Positions 55,759 to 64,000 of a stretch of 64,000 nucleotides of DNA are shown here, in pieces. Made by a program: the position numbers and the translations under genes. The stretch's first letter is position 1, and each line of letters begins with the position of its first letter. The notes beneath the pieces are model-generated. The model had not been told where the DNA came from and did not search any database. It worked only from the letters and a program-made list of their open reading frames with translations. Origin of the DNA: Bryopsis sp. KO-2023 (lineage: Eukaryota > Chlorophyta > Ulvophyceae > Bryopsidales > Bryopsidaceae); NCBI GenBank assembly GCA_030272585.1, contig BSYQ01000004.1, positions 6,262,001 through 6,326,000 on the forward strand, in the 5' to 3' direction.

Positions 55759-56970
55759 ATGGACTTCACAGCCGCCGGACTGGAAAAATTCCTGCAAGAC
55801 ACGCGCCAGTCGTCTGAACTGAACCGCAAATTACAGGCCGAACTTGCCGAATGGCAAAATAAGGCCAACGATGCGGAGAAGAGGGCAAAGGCTGCGGAGG
55901 AGAAAGTCGCTGAGTTGGAGGGCCAACTGAAAACACAGCGTCTGGAGGTGTTTCATCTGGCAGCACGATGGGGGCAGGAAAAAGAGCGACTGGCGAAAGC
56001 AGCCATGACCGAGGCTATCGACACCCTGAACCGTGGACTGCAGCGTATGGAAATGGACCAACCTCCGACCCAGGAAAAAGGAAAAGAGCACGTGGAAACC
56101 GAGACGGTGGAGGACTCGGTACACGAAGAACCCGCAACGGAGAGGCCACCGGAAGGACCATCGTCAACCCCACTGAAGGTGGTGATCCCAAGACGAAAAA
56201 GGTCAAGGAAGCTCAAGGGCCGAGGAGTAGGGAGGTTCATACTGGACGAGGCGATGGAGGTGGACCAAGCGGAGGCCGAGGGGGAAGACGAGCAGCAGTT
56301 GTGGGACTACACGGAGGATCCCTACGCCGACTTGGAGGACGCTCTTCCCCCAAAGCCGAAGCCTGGTCCAGTGTTGCTCTCGGGGAGTGAAGATGACCCG
56401 ATATCCGAGGAACCCCCGAAGGCATCGTCCCTACCACCACCTCCAGCGCCCGGTCCGACCACGTACGCCTGCGCAGCTTGCGCATACCCGAGGGAAGCTC
56501 CCCGTCCGGGATTGGATCGAGTGCTCTGCGAAAAAGGGCACCTTCTGTGCAAGAAGCACAATGTCGGCCTCAGGATTGCAGCCAGGGCAGGAGCCCTTAT
56601 TTCGGCCGACGAGTCGGGAGGACCTTACCTTCCGCGCATCCAGGAACTCATCGGCGAGGAAACCCAAGGCGTCAAGCCGGTTCTTCCATTCGACGCCCCA
56701 CTCCCAAGCTGTCCAAGCTGTACCAAGGTCTCGCTCAAGGGTCGCTGGCCGGGCAAGCTGAAAGAACAAGTCGGCACCTGGAACGACCAGTATTTCCAGG
56801 CTCTCGGCTTGGAACTTCCAAGAGCAGCCAGATCGCACCGCCCGCCGAGCCATCCACCACCATCACCAGACCAACCATCAGCACCTTCCTCGGCGACTCG
56901 TCTTCCGCTCCCTCCACCAAGCCCAGCATCGTCCAAGAGGCATGGTCCGAGGACCAGGTCGCAGAAATAG
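55759..56970 (+). CDS. Gypsy B extra 3' ORF, 403 aa (coiled coil plus Cys/His motif)
   Basis: An ATG-started ORF between pol and the 3' LTR. Residues 1-95 form a coiled coil (LNRKLQAELAEWQNKANDAE). The middle is acidic with an RRKRSRKLKGR basic patch. A C-x2-C-x15-C-x3-H-x2-C-x2-H cluster (CAAC ... CEKGHLLCKKH) suggests a zinc-binding fold, and the tail is Pro/Ser-rich. Most gypsy elements have no ORF here; where one exists it may be an envelope-like or accessory protein, but this one has no signal peptide or membrane segment. Function unknown. Confidence 0.75.
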   Translation: MDFTAAGLEKFLQDTRQSSELNRKLQAELAEWQNKANDAEKRAKAAEEKVAELEGQLKTQRLEVFHLAARWGQEKERLAKAAMTEAIDTLNRGLQRMEMDQPPTQEKGKEHVETETVEDSVHEEPATERPPEGPSSTPLKVVIPRRKRSRKLKGRGVGRFILDEAMEVDQAEAEGEDEQQLWDYTEDPYADLEDALPPKPKPGPVLLSGSEDDPISEEPPKASSLPPPPAPGPTTYACAACAYPREAPRPGLDRVLCEKGHLLCKKHNVGLRIAARAGALISADESGGPYLPRIQELIGEETQGVKPVLPFDAPLPSCPSCTKVSLKGRWPGKLKEQVGTWNDQYFQALGLELPRAARSHRPPSHPPPSPDQPSAPSSATRLPLPPPSPASSKRHGPRTRSQK

Positions 56971-57646
56971 GCGAACTGGGATCGGGAGCGAAAGAGGGAT
57001 AAAAAGGAAGGGCAAGGGATGTTGGGCTGAGTTTTTATTGTGTTGATTTTCTGAAGTATATTTTTCTGAGGGTTTTTGCAGTCGTGGGCCGAACAAACAA
57101 ACTTATGGTTTTTACACTGGTTTTTCTTTCTGTTGATTCTATTTTTCTGGAGGGATACACAAGGGCCAGAATGATTTTATAGTTTTTACTGTTTTGATTC
57201 CTGAAGGAGCACAGTAGGGGTAAACAATGATTAGACCAACCCTGAGGGGGTTATTGGGTTACTTTGTTTTGAGTTCTGACCCAATGGTCTTTATCCAGTG
57301 GATTGGCCAGATTGGGTCAATCACTTGTTTTCTGGGTACTTATAAGGGAATCTGAACTTGGACCTTATGGGTTATCTTTTTGCAAACAGTTAATTGGGTT
57401 ACAGTACATGATTCGGCCTGCGGGTGACAGCCTTATCATTTGGTTGATTTTCGTGGGTAATTCGCTTAGAGTTTTTGAACACTCTTTTAATTTCAGCGAA
57501 GGTTAAATATTTCTGAATCCCTTAAAAAGCTAAAGGCTTGTTGGATGCCTTAAAGCATTTTATGTGTCTATGCGAATGTGTGCGTGTAACCCCAATCCCG
57601 GTTACTTGGGTACGCGGGGCGCGTACTTGCGTGGGGGGGGAGTGGT

Positions 57647-58024
57647 TGATACGAACCTCTGTCGTATGACACGTGGTTCGGCCCGCTCACCAAACACGTG
57701 GTTCGGCCTGACTGTAGTCGGACCGAGCCAGCTCACACACACTCACAGCCACAGACAAGGGAAAGGGTCCAGGCCGCCTCTGAGGTGGCAAGTCTCAGAT
57801 CGGCCTGGAACCACATGTTCAGCCTAGGGTCCATTAGGACACGGCCAGGGGGCCATTAGGACGGACATGATGGATTTGGGAATGACAGGCTGTTCGGCCC
57901 GGGCGAGTACTTATTCGGCCCGGACCAAAGCCTGGTTGTAACTTGGACTATTGTAAGAGTTCCTTGTTTGAAGTGTTTGCACCGTTGCTCTAGACGTTAA
58001 GTCTATATTCTGAAGTTCCTATCA
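57647..58024 (+). repeat. 3' LTR of gypsy B
   Basis: 378 bp, identical to 48457-48834, preceded by a G-rich polypurine tract and followed by the ACGAT duplication. Confidence 0.95.
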
Positions 58025-58029
58025 ACGAT

Positions 58030-58881
58030 CATGTTCGCAAATCGGCGTTCCGGACGCGCTACGGCCATTTCGAATGGCTCGTGATGCCGTTTGGATTTTC
58101 AGACGCCCCTGCTTATTTTATGCGCCTAATGAATGATGCCCTGCGGCCCTACCTCGATCGGTTTGTTCTTGTTTTCCTCGATGATGTGTTGATCTTCAGC
58201 CGGGATGCAGATTCGCATGCCGAGCACGTTCGAGTGGTTTTGGAAAAGCTCAGCGAACAGGGACTGTATGCCAAGGCGAGTAAGTGCGAGTTTGGAAAAA
58301 GCGGCGTGGAATTTCTGGGAACGTGGATGGCGAGAGACGGAACTTACCCAATGTCGAACAAGATTGATGCCATCCGCGCGTGGCCAACACCGACCACCGT
58401 TCACGACGTTCGAAGTTTTATGGGCCTTTGCTCTTTCTACAGAAGGTTCGTGCGGAATTTTTCTGTGCTGGCGGCGCCATTAACGAACTTAACGAAAAAG
58501 GGATGCATCTGGCATTGGAGTCGCGAAGAACAAGCTGCGTTCGAACGGTTAAAGAAAGAAATGACGTCGACGCCAACGCTGAGGCATTTCGACGACAAAT
58601 TGCCAGTCGTCGTGGCGACGGACGCTTCGCAAGCTGGAATCGGCGGTGTGTTGATGCAACGGACTGACAAGGGTTTGCATCCCATCGCATTTGAATCTCA
58701 CAAATTCACAGAGGCGGAGCAGAATTACCCAGTGCATGAGCAGGAGCTTCTCGCGATCGTTCACTGCCTCAAGAAGTGGAGGACGTATTTGGAGGGGCGA
58801 CATTTCACGCTAAGGACCGACAATGCATCTCTGGTGCGGCTCGATTCGCAGAAAGGATTAACGCGGCGGCAGGTGCGCTGT
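58030..58881 (+). CDS. Gypsy A reverse transcriptase (later part) and RNase H
   Basis: Continues element A beyond element B: reverse transcriptase FLDDVLIFS and RNase H VVATDASQAGIGGVL, with LRTDNASL at its end. The sequence then passes into the LINE. Confidence 0.85.
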
Positions 58882-58883
58882 TG

Positions 58884-60606
58884 AAAAAGGGATACCATAA
58901 CTTTAGGATCTGTCACCTTCCATTCTCTCAATCTATGCTCAAGGTTACCAATCGCTCCCCGCATTTTCGTCAACAAAAGTTCAAAATGTTTATCAAACAA
59001 CCTTCCTTCTACAGAAAACCACATTCCCAAATATTTAAAAGATGGAGAATGGTGAAGCGTAATACCATCAAACTTCACTTCATCAATTCCCATATTCAAA
59101 AACGCCACTTTCGTTTTAATCGGCTGATTTTGTAACCCATATTCTTCCTTGAACCATTTTAAAGTTTCTGACCAACAACCAAGCTCTTGAATTCCATTCA
59201 AAATTCCTAAAGTATCATCCACAAACATCAAATTAGAAATGAGTTTTTCATATAATCTAATTCCCGTCATTTTATCCTCTATACCTCGCCCCAATATATC
59301 GTGATAATTTATATAAAGTAAAGGTGACAACGGACACCCTTTGTCGAACTCCCCGATCAATACCAAATTTTTCAGAAACAACATTATTAACTTTAACCCG
59401 ACATTGTGTATTTGAAATAAGGAAATCTAACATAGTCATCATCCTTCCTTCTAATCCACAATTCTCCAACTCTTGAAGTAACAACTTTTGGTTAACAGAG
59501 TCATAAGCCTGGCATAAATCCAGAAGCAAAAGTATAATCGGCATCTTCCTACGCTGAGCTAAGAAAATTACTCCCGCTACAATAGCAACCCAAGTAATTG
59601 TCGAATGACCGTCCCGAAAACCTGCCTGCGTTTTTGTTAATGACTCTTGTAATGGAGTTCCAATTCTCCTCAAAAGTATCTTAACAAAAATCTTATAAAT
59701 AGTATTCATCATCGTAATCGGACGATACGTACTTAAATCCAACTCTGACCCCCGCTGTTTCCAAACTGGCAACAAAATGCCTTCAACCCAGTCCAAAGGT
59801 ACCCTACCTTCTTTGAAACAATGATTAAAAAATTTGGCCAAAAACAAACACCAGAAATTACGCATTCCAGGGATATTAGACCTGAACATTAAACCCGGCC
59901 AATCGTCTCCTCCCGGACTAGCTGCCAATCTCAAAGAGCTAATAGCCTGTGCTACCTCCCACTCTAGAATATCATCATTTAACCCTTGGAAACTCATAAC
60001 CTTCCTCGATAATCTCACACAATCTGCACCATTTCTGAATGGCAAATCCTGTACTTTAAAAAAATCCTTGAAATGATGATAAAAATCCTGCACATTGACT
60101 TCTAAATTCCTTCTCCTTACTTTTGGTGATGTAAAACAAGTAAAAATTTCTTCTTATCATTATAAAACCAATCAGTCAATTTTTGCCCAATTTGCTCCTG
60201 ATAAATTTCTTTTTTCTTCAATAAAATATTGTAATAGTGATTCCGACCCCTCTTCGCCCACTCTGATCCCGGTGCTACCCTCCATTTCCATCTCACTTCT
60301 TTTCTTAACTTCCTGCACTCCTCATCAAACCAAGAAAAAACAGAAGCAGATTTCCTTTGACCCCCAACCAACTTCCTTGGTAATATATTGTTAACCACAG
60401 CCTTAAATCTATCCCATAACCCATGGATATCTATAAAATCCCGGTTAACTTCCTCTAAGAAGGATTCACAGAAAGGCTGTAATTTCCCCCACATTTGCTT
60501 CACCGATGCTTGATCTAATCTTACTTTCAAAATCCTCTTATTTACAGCATCCATTTTTGACTGCAAAAATAACTGAAGGGTTACTGGGGAATGATCAAAT
60601 AAAAAA
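58884..60606 (-). CDS. LINE ORF2: endonuclease end and reverse transcriptase (frameshifted)
   Basis: Reading down the minus strand: FDHSPV (endonuclease end), a helical linker, then reverse transcriptase blocks YRPITMMNTIYKIF, LLLDLCQAYDSV, GCPLSPLLY, and MFVDDT (FVDD in place of YADD), followed by a thumb region ending KVMVSLF at the gypsy junction. The reading frame changes at about 60110 and about 59345, so this copy is dead. The blocks are closest in style to L1-like elements of plants and algae. Confidence 0.85.
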
Positions 60607-60614
60607 AAACTTAA

Positions 60615-61002
60615 ATCGCTTGTTTTCAAACCACGTGACGAGGGGATGGCCGGGATTGAGGGGTTGACAAGGTTATGTCGATTAGTCTTAACCGCGTCAA
60701 GGGTGACCGACTCGGGCGTGAGTCGCATCAAAGATTTGACCTCACTAGTCACATTGAGGCTGGGGAAAACGAAGGTGACGGACGAGTGCGTTTCGAGCCT
60801 CGTCACGTTGACGAATCTTAGTACATTAGATTTACGAAATACGAGGATCACGGACGCTGGTGTGCGTGATTTGACCGTTCTTAGGAAATTGAGATCGCTT
60901 TCTTTAGAACACACCAAAATCAGCAGTGCTACTAAAGATTGGTTGAAAGCGAAACTTGACCTGGGGGTGTTTAGTTCCGCTTCTGTGCGATGGATGAGAT
61001 AG
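60615..61002 (+). pseudogene. F-box/LRR host gene, 3' part
   Basis: Continues the frame of 44356-44888 after the second AAACTTAA copy (60607-60614). It encodes four to five leucine-rich repeats of the VTDSGVSRI / ITDAGVRDL type, as in F-box LRR (AMN1/FBXL-like) proteins, and ends at TAG 61000-61002. Separated from its start by 15.7 kb of nested elements, it is probably not expressed as one protein in this allele. Confidence 0.85.
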
Positions 61003-61848
61003 GGACCTTTTTTTTTTTTTCGAGGAGCAAACAAACAAATTGGGTCCGGACAAACAAATAATACACATGTAATATTGATTGATTGGTTGGTTTGGAACGC
61101 TCGGGTCTTGATCACGTTCTTCTTACATGAAAAACTTGAACACGTAATGTGGGTGGGGGAGGTCAGCGAAAAAAAACAAAAAACTTTGGAGGTCGGTGAA
61201 AAACAAACAAACATATATAAAAACTGGAAAGCAATGGGTTTTCAATTGGGGATTTCGTTATGTTTTCTCTTCTCTTCTCTTTTTTTTTTTCCTCTCCCCC
61301 CCCCCCCTTTCGACAAATTGAAAAAGAAATACAGAAAAATTCTTTTTCCACAACCACATACAACTCTCTCTCTCTTTCTTTCTTCCTTTTTTTTCTTTTC
61401 CTTCCCTGTTTTATCATACAAACCTCTCTCTCTTTCTTTTTTTTTTGCTTCCCTGTTCTATCATGAAGCAAATTTCAAGAGTCCTTACACCTTCCATGAA
61501 CCCCCTTCCCCACCTCTTTCCCCCGAAAGAACAGCAACACAGTACTACTTATTTTCACCACTGTTGCCATATTTTTTTTCCCTTTCTTCTCTGGCACCAC
61601 CTTCCCCTTTCCTCTGTGCGAAAATCCAAGATGGAATCGAATACCCTGCAGGAAGGTGCAACAAATGCTGGCTATTTAAAAAAAAACAGACAATATAATC
61701 ACCTGAACCCCAATATCTCCTAACATCTGGCAATATCTTTCTGCTGGGGTTGGCTTGGGGTCGCACTTTCAGAAGGCAACGATGTCGCAATCCCGATATT
61801 TTAATCGTTTTGGTTGTAGCATATTTTTTTGTTAACTTTTTTATAAAT
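61003..61848. other. Intergenic, pyrimidine-rich
   Basis: T and C runs dominate. A minus-strand stretch at 61711-61790 could be an exon (KVRPQANPSRKILPD) ahead of a GTGATT donor, unsupported otherwise. No gene recognised. Confidence 0.45.
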
Positions 61849-61980
61849 TTAGGAAAAGATATTTGAATCTAAGAAAACCCAAACTTTAACACCTAAAATT
61901 CCATAAATGGTTTTGGCTGTTTTATAAGAATAATCTATATCAGCACGAAGAGTTTGTAAGAGGCGAAGCACTTTGCCATG
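61849..61980 (-). pseudogene. rps3: Plastid-type ribosomal protein S3 C-terminus (nuclear plastid DNA remnant)
   Basis: The minus strand reads [16 protein letters not shown] followed by [13 protein letters not shown] to a stop at 61849. This is the highly conserved C-terminal block of bacterial-type uS3 (TLRADIDY...GVKVWI) and is closest to plastid versions. Only about 40 residues are present. Just before them [10 protein letters not shown] replaces the expected GKVPLQTL, so the copy is disrupted. The segment is AT-rich, unlike its flanks, as expected for organelle DNA. A mitochondrial source is possible but less likely. Confidence 0.7.
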
Positions 61981-62441
61981 TTCGAAATGGTCTTGCAAAC
62001 CGACCACCGCTGCGAAAGCGCTTGCCATCAATCTGCCATTCCTCCCCTCCAGCCACTCCGAGCTTCGTTGCAATTCATGGGTCCTCTCCTTTGTTGGCGA
62101 CAAGCAATCGTGGGATCGGATTTTCTTTGGCGGAACCTGGCAGCGGAGCCAAGCCTTTGTTCGAAAGGGGCTTCAGATGGACACGACGTTTCGTTCATCA
62201 GAGTCACATCCCGAAACGATAAGTCTATGTCCTGGGACGCAACGTGTTGATTTGTTCATCGCCAGCCACGGCTTTCCAGGTACCAACAGAGGATGCTTTT
62301 CTTCCGTTTTTCCAATTCTGAAATGTTGATTTCAGCGGAAGCGCATTTGTGCACACGGCTTGTTGCAGATGTTTCGATGGGTTTCGTGGCCCGACCTTTT
62401 TCTGTTGACCAATCCCGCTGTTCATAATTCTCTGTGCCGAT
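61981..62441. other. Unresolved, possible exon
   Basis: The plus frame 61973-62329 ([20 protein letters not shown], then GTQRVDLFIASHGFP before a CAG|GTACCA donor at about 62280) has exon-like composition. Its family was not recognised and the join to the next exon could not be fixed. Confidence 0.35.
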
Positions 62442-62735
62442 GTGAATGGGGCCACCGATGGTGCCAGCCAAATCCCATGGATATTTGACACCCATCCAGA
62501 TGACCCAGACCTGGTCAGGTTGTTGCTGGACAACGGGGCTGTCGCCCCAAACATCGATGCTTTGAATACTACTGGAAGGAAGCCTGTTGTGAGGTGCCCC
62601 TCGAGCTCGAGAGAGCCCTATGAGGGATTCGCCACCCAGTATTCCCAGTGCCTGGAAACAGGCAGCTGCCTTGACCAGCACACTGCATTACTCGTCCAGG
62701 TCACAGAAGGCTGCCCGGAGGCGAAAGGCCAATGA
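62442..62735 (+). CDS. Ankyrin-like exon (partial gene)
   Basis: The frame contains DPDLVRLLLDNGAVAPNIDA, which fits the second half of an ankyrin repeat (VxxLLxxGAxxNxxD). The rest is not clearly repetitive and ends in TGA. Only one repeat is visible, so this may be one exon of a longer gene or a decayed copy. Start and splice sites are not fixed. Confidence 0.35.
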   Translation: MNGATDGASQIPWIFDTHPDDPDLVRLLLDNGAVAPNIDALNTTGRKPVVRCPSSSREPYEGFATQYSQCLETGSCLDQHTALLVQVTEGCPEAKGQ

Positions 62736-63527
62736 TGTGATGCCCAATTGCCAAAGTTTGTGGAAGAAACATATTTCTGTGCCATTCATTAATTTCTATT
62801 TTTCAGACAGCTTTGAAAAACTTTCCCCAGTTCCCTGATGTAATGATGGGATCGGGGACGATGAAAAGAGGTTGCAGCATACTCTTTCAAATGTCCGCAT
62901 CCCCACATCCGTCGCTGACTTCCCTGTTTAAAAGGTCCAGTCCGCCTGTTCCCGTTCAAAACATCCGCTCTAGAATCATTTTCAATTCATTCGTGACTGA
63001 CATCCACTCTTAGTGGTCGGGATGGGGGGGCCTGGTGATAAAAATCAAGAAGCGACCTTGACATAGACGTGAGAAGGATCAATACTCTGCAGGTGAAAGA
63101 CAAGATGAAGCATTTAACAACAATACACAAAAAAGCTGAAAACCATCAAACCATCAATTGGCAACAATCGATGGCACACATGTTGTTGCATAGATTGTGT
63201 TGCTCCAGGATCAAGATTTTCTGGCTGGAGAGGGTCCAATGCTGGACTTTGCTGACATTGGACGAGGGGGACTCCACGTCAGAAACAGAATTGGGGCTAT
63301 CTTGTGAAAGCGAGGAACTGGATGATGAGGTCGATAACTGAAACTGTTCCCCAAACCTCGTCGGAGGGTGCCCCCGAAACATATGCCGCCATTCGTGAGT
63401 TTTTCTTGGGGGGGTGAGGGGGTCAATGCTGAAGGAAGTGTTGGAGATCTTGTATTGTTTTTCATTCGGCATGACTTGGGTTTCATATTCTCTGGGTTTT
63501 CGGATCAGTATTGTTCATTGTAGGAGA
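62736..63527. other. Intergenic or unresolved
   Basis: Open frames on both strands at 63069-63486 are short and unrecognised. No repeat or RNA gene seen. Confidence 0.4.
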
Positions 63528-63935
63528 TCAAGATGACTTGGATTTTTGCTTCATTTCAATATGCATGGGTGGAGGGTAATGGATGATGCATGGCTTAAAG
63601 CAACCTTGCCTCTGTGGCCCCCCAAAACTGGTTTTACATTGTCCTCCTGTTGAAAAGTTGGCCCCCATTTCCCTCCCAAACGTCTGGCATTTGTCAATGG
63701 TAGGCAACAGTTTTTCTGGAAACGAACTTCGCTTAGAAAGACGATGTTTTGATGCGTTTTTTAGCCATGATCTATCGAACAAGGATATAGGTGTAGAAGG
63801 GCTGTAGTCGGCTTTACTGGATTTTTCATTTTCTTTCGACATGTCATTAGAGGAAGGCCCCTTTATTGGGAAAACCCATGTGAGTGTCAATTTCCCACTC
63901 ATTGGTTTGGCATCACACATGAAAAACACAATCAC
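63528..63935 (-). CDS. Unidentified exon, 135 codons
   Basis: A minus-strand open frame of ordinary composition (SGKLTLTWVFPIKG, SLFDRSWLKNASKHRLSKRS) ending KQKSKSS at 63528. Ser- and Lys-rich, with no domain recognised. It may be the last exon of a gene starting beyond the right edge. Its non-repetitive content in a homopolymer-rich genome is the main support. Confidence 0.4.
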   Translation of the reverse strand: MIVFFMCDAKPMSGKLTLTWVFPIKGPSSNDMSKENEKSSKADYSPSTPISLFDRSWLKNASKHRLSKRSSFPEKLLPTIDKCQTFGREMGANFSTGGQCKTSFGGPQRQGCFKPCIIHYPPPMHIEMKQKSKSS

Positions 63936-64000
63936 CCAATGTTTTTCTTGTTCCTGTTTTTTTTCTGTCGGGGATGGAAGATTGTTTCAAAGGAAGGGAA

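Larger units (their letters stand above)
48457..58024 (+). mobile_element. Ty3/gypsy chromovirus B, looks whole
   Basis: 9.57 kb bounded by identical 378-bp LTRs (48457-48834, 57647-58024; TGATACGAAC...CCTATCA) and a 5-bp target duplication ACGAT (48452-48456, 58025-58029) within element A. A primer-binding site and a G-rich polypurine tract (57631-57646) are present. It carries an upstream ORF, gag, pol with a C-terminal chromodomain, and an extra ORF after pol. Identical LTRs make it a very recent insertion, the youngest layer of the nest. Confidence 0.95.
46020..58881 (+). mobile_element. Ty3/gypsy element A (broken), carrying element B
   Basis: Plus-strand element inside the LINE. Parts seen: 5' LTR (about 46020-46247, start approximate), primer-binding site, gag-like region, protease, reverse transcriptase and RNase H. 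Integrase and a 3' LTR were not found, so it is incomplete and broken, with a small number of breaks. Element B (48457-58024) is inserted in its reverse transcriptase with a 5-bp target duplication. It is older than B and younger than the LINE. Confidence 0.85.
44889..60606 (-). mobile_element. dUTPase-bearing LINE (5'-truncated), interrupted by gypsy A and B
   Basis: A minus-strand non-LTR retrotransposon inserted in the LRR gene with 8-bp target duplications (44881-44888, 60607-60614). From its 5' end (60606) it starts inside the endonuclease C-terminus (FDHSPVTLQL, like the SDHxPV motif of APE endonucleases), so it is 5'-truncated. A reverse transcriptase follows, then a gap filled by gypsy elements A and B, then an RVT-type zinc finger (45518-46019), a dUTPase ORF, and a 3' tail with a stem-loop (AGGAGC-AGAGTG-GCTCCT) and ending GGCAATATGTAAT. 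At least two frameshifts break the reverse transcriptase region, one between the PITMMN half and the GCPLSPL box. Confidence 0.88.

Overview
The window is nuclear DNA of a eukaryote, most likely an alga. Genes are split into many short exons with T-rich acceptors, long A/T and G/C homopolymer runs are common, and about half of the 64 kb is transposable elements. Three things point to a plastid-bearing organism: a carboxyphosphonoenolpyruvate mutase-like gene close to the plant chloroplast protein, a patatin with an Arg-rich transit-like N-terminus, and an AT-rich fragment matching the C-terminus of plastid ribosomal protein S3. The species cannot be named from the sequence.

Layout. 1-0.47 kb: last exon of a thioredoxin-fold gene. 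1.7-7.5 kb: a Ty3/gypsy element (C, minus strand, identical LTRs) with a 1.09 kb hAT-like non-autonomous element inserted in its gag. 7.5-12.3 kb: no gene recognised. 12.3-16.7 kb: two divergent genes for secreted proteins, one Ala-rich and silk-like (400 aa) and one Gly/Pro/Gln-rich (239 aa). 19.05-20.74 kb: a five-exon PLAC8-family gene. 21.2-25.2 kb: a 4 kb inverted-repeat element with arms of GTTGATTCAAC-type words. 25.6-26.0 kb: a small basic protein gene. 26.6-34.7 kb: head-to-head patatin-like (8 exons, 340 aa) and PEP-mutase-family (9 exons, 358 aa) genes, both reconstructed exon by exon with consistent phase. 36.2-38.5 kb: tRNA-like inverted repeat, a stable hairpin, and a Pro-rich/fasciclin-like gene fragment. 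38.5-41.8 kb: a second hAT-like element and another inverted-repeat element. 42.4-42.65 kb: a truncated LINE end.

44.36-61.0 kb is a four-layer nest. An F-box/LRR host gene is split by a LINE (8-bp target duplication; the host frame is continuous across it). The LINE is entered by a broken gypsy element (A), and A is entered by a whole-looking chromovirus (B) with identical 378-bp LTRs. The LINE carries a complete dUTPase ORF behind its reverse transcriptase, and the separate LINE fragment at 42.4 kb has the same dUTPase C-terminus and the same 3' tail. 61.0-64.0 kb holds the plastid rps3 remnant, an ankyrin-like exon and an unidentified minus-strand exon.

The main novelties are the dUTPase-bearing LINE family, the hAT-like elements with a shared tRNA-like palindromic core but different palindromic-word arms, and several compact tRNA-like modules of about 50 nt made of an acceptor-like stem plus a T arm. 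All exon joins are my own reading of splice signals and phase; no transcript data were available.
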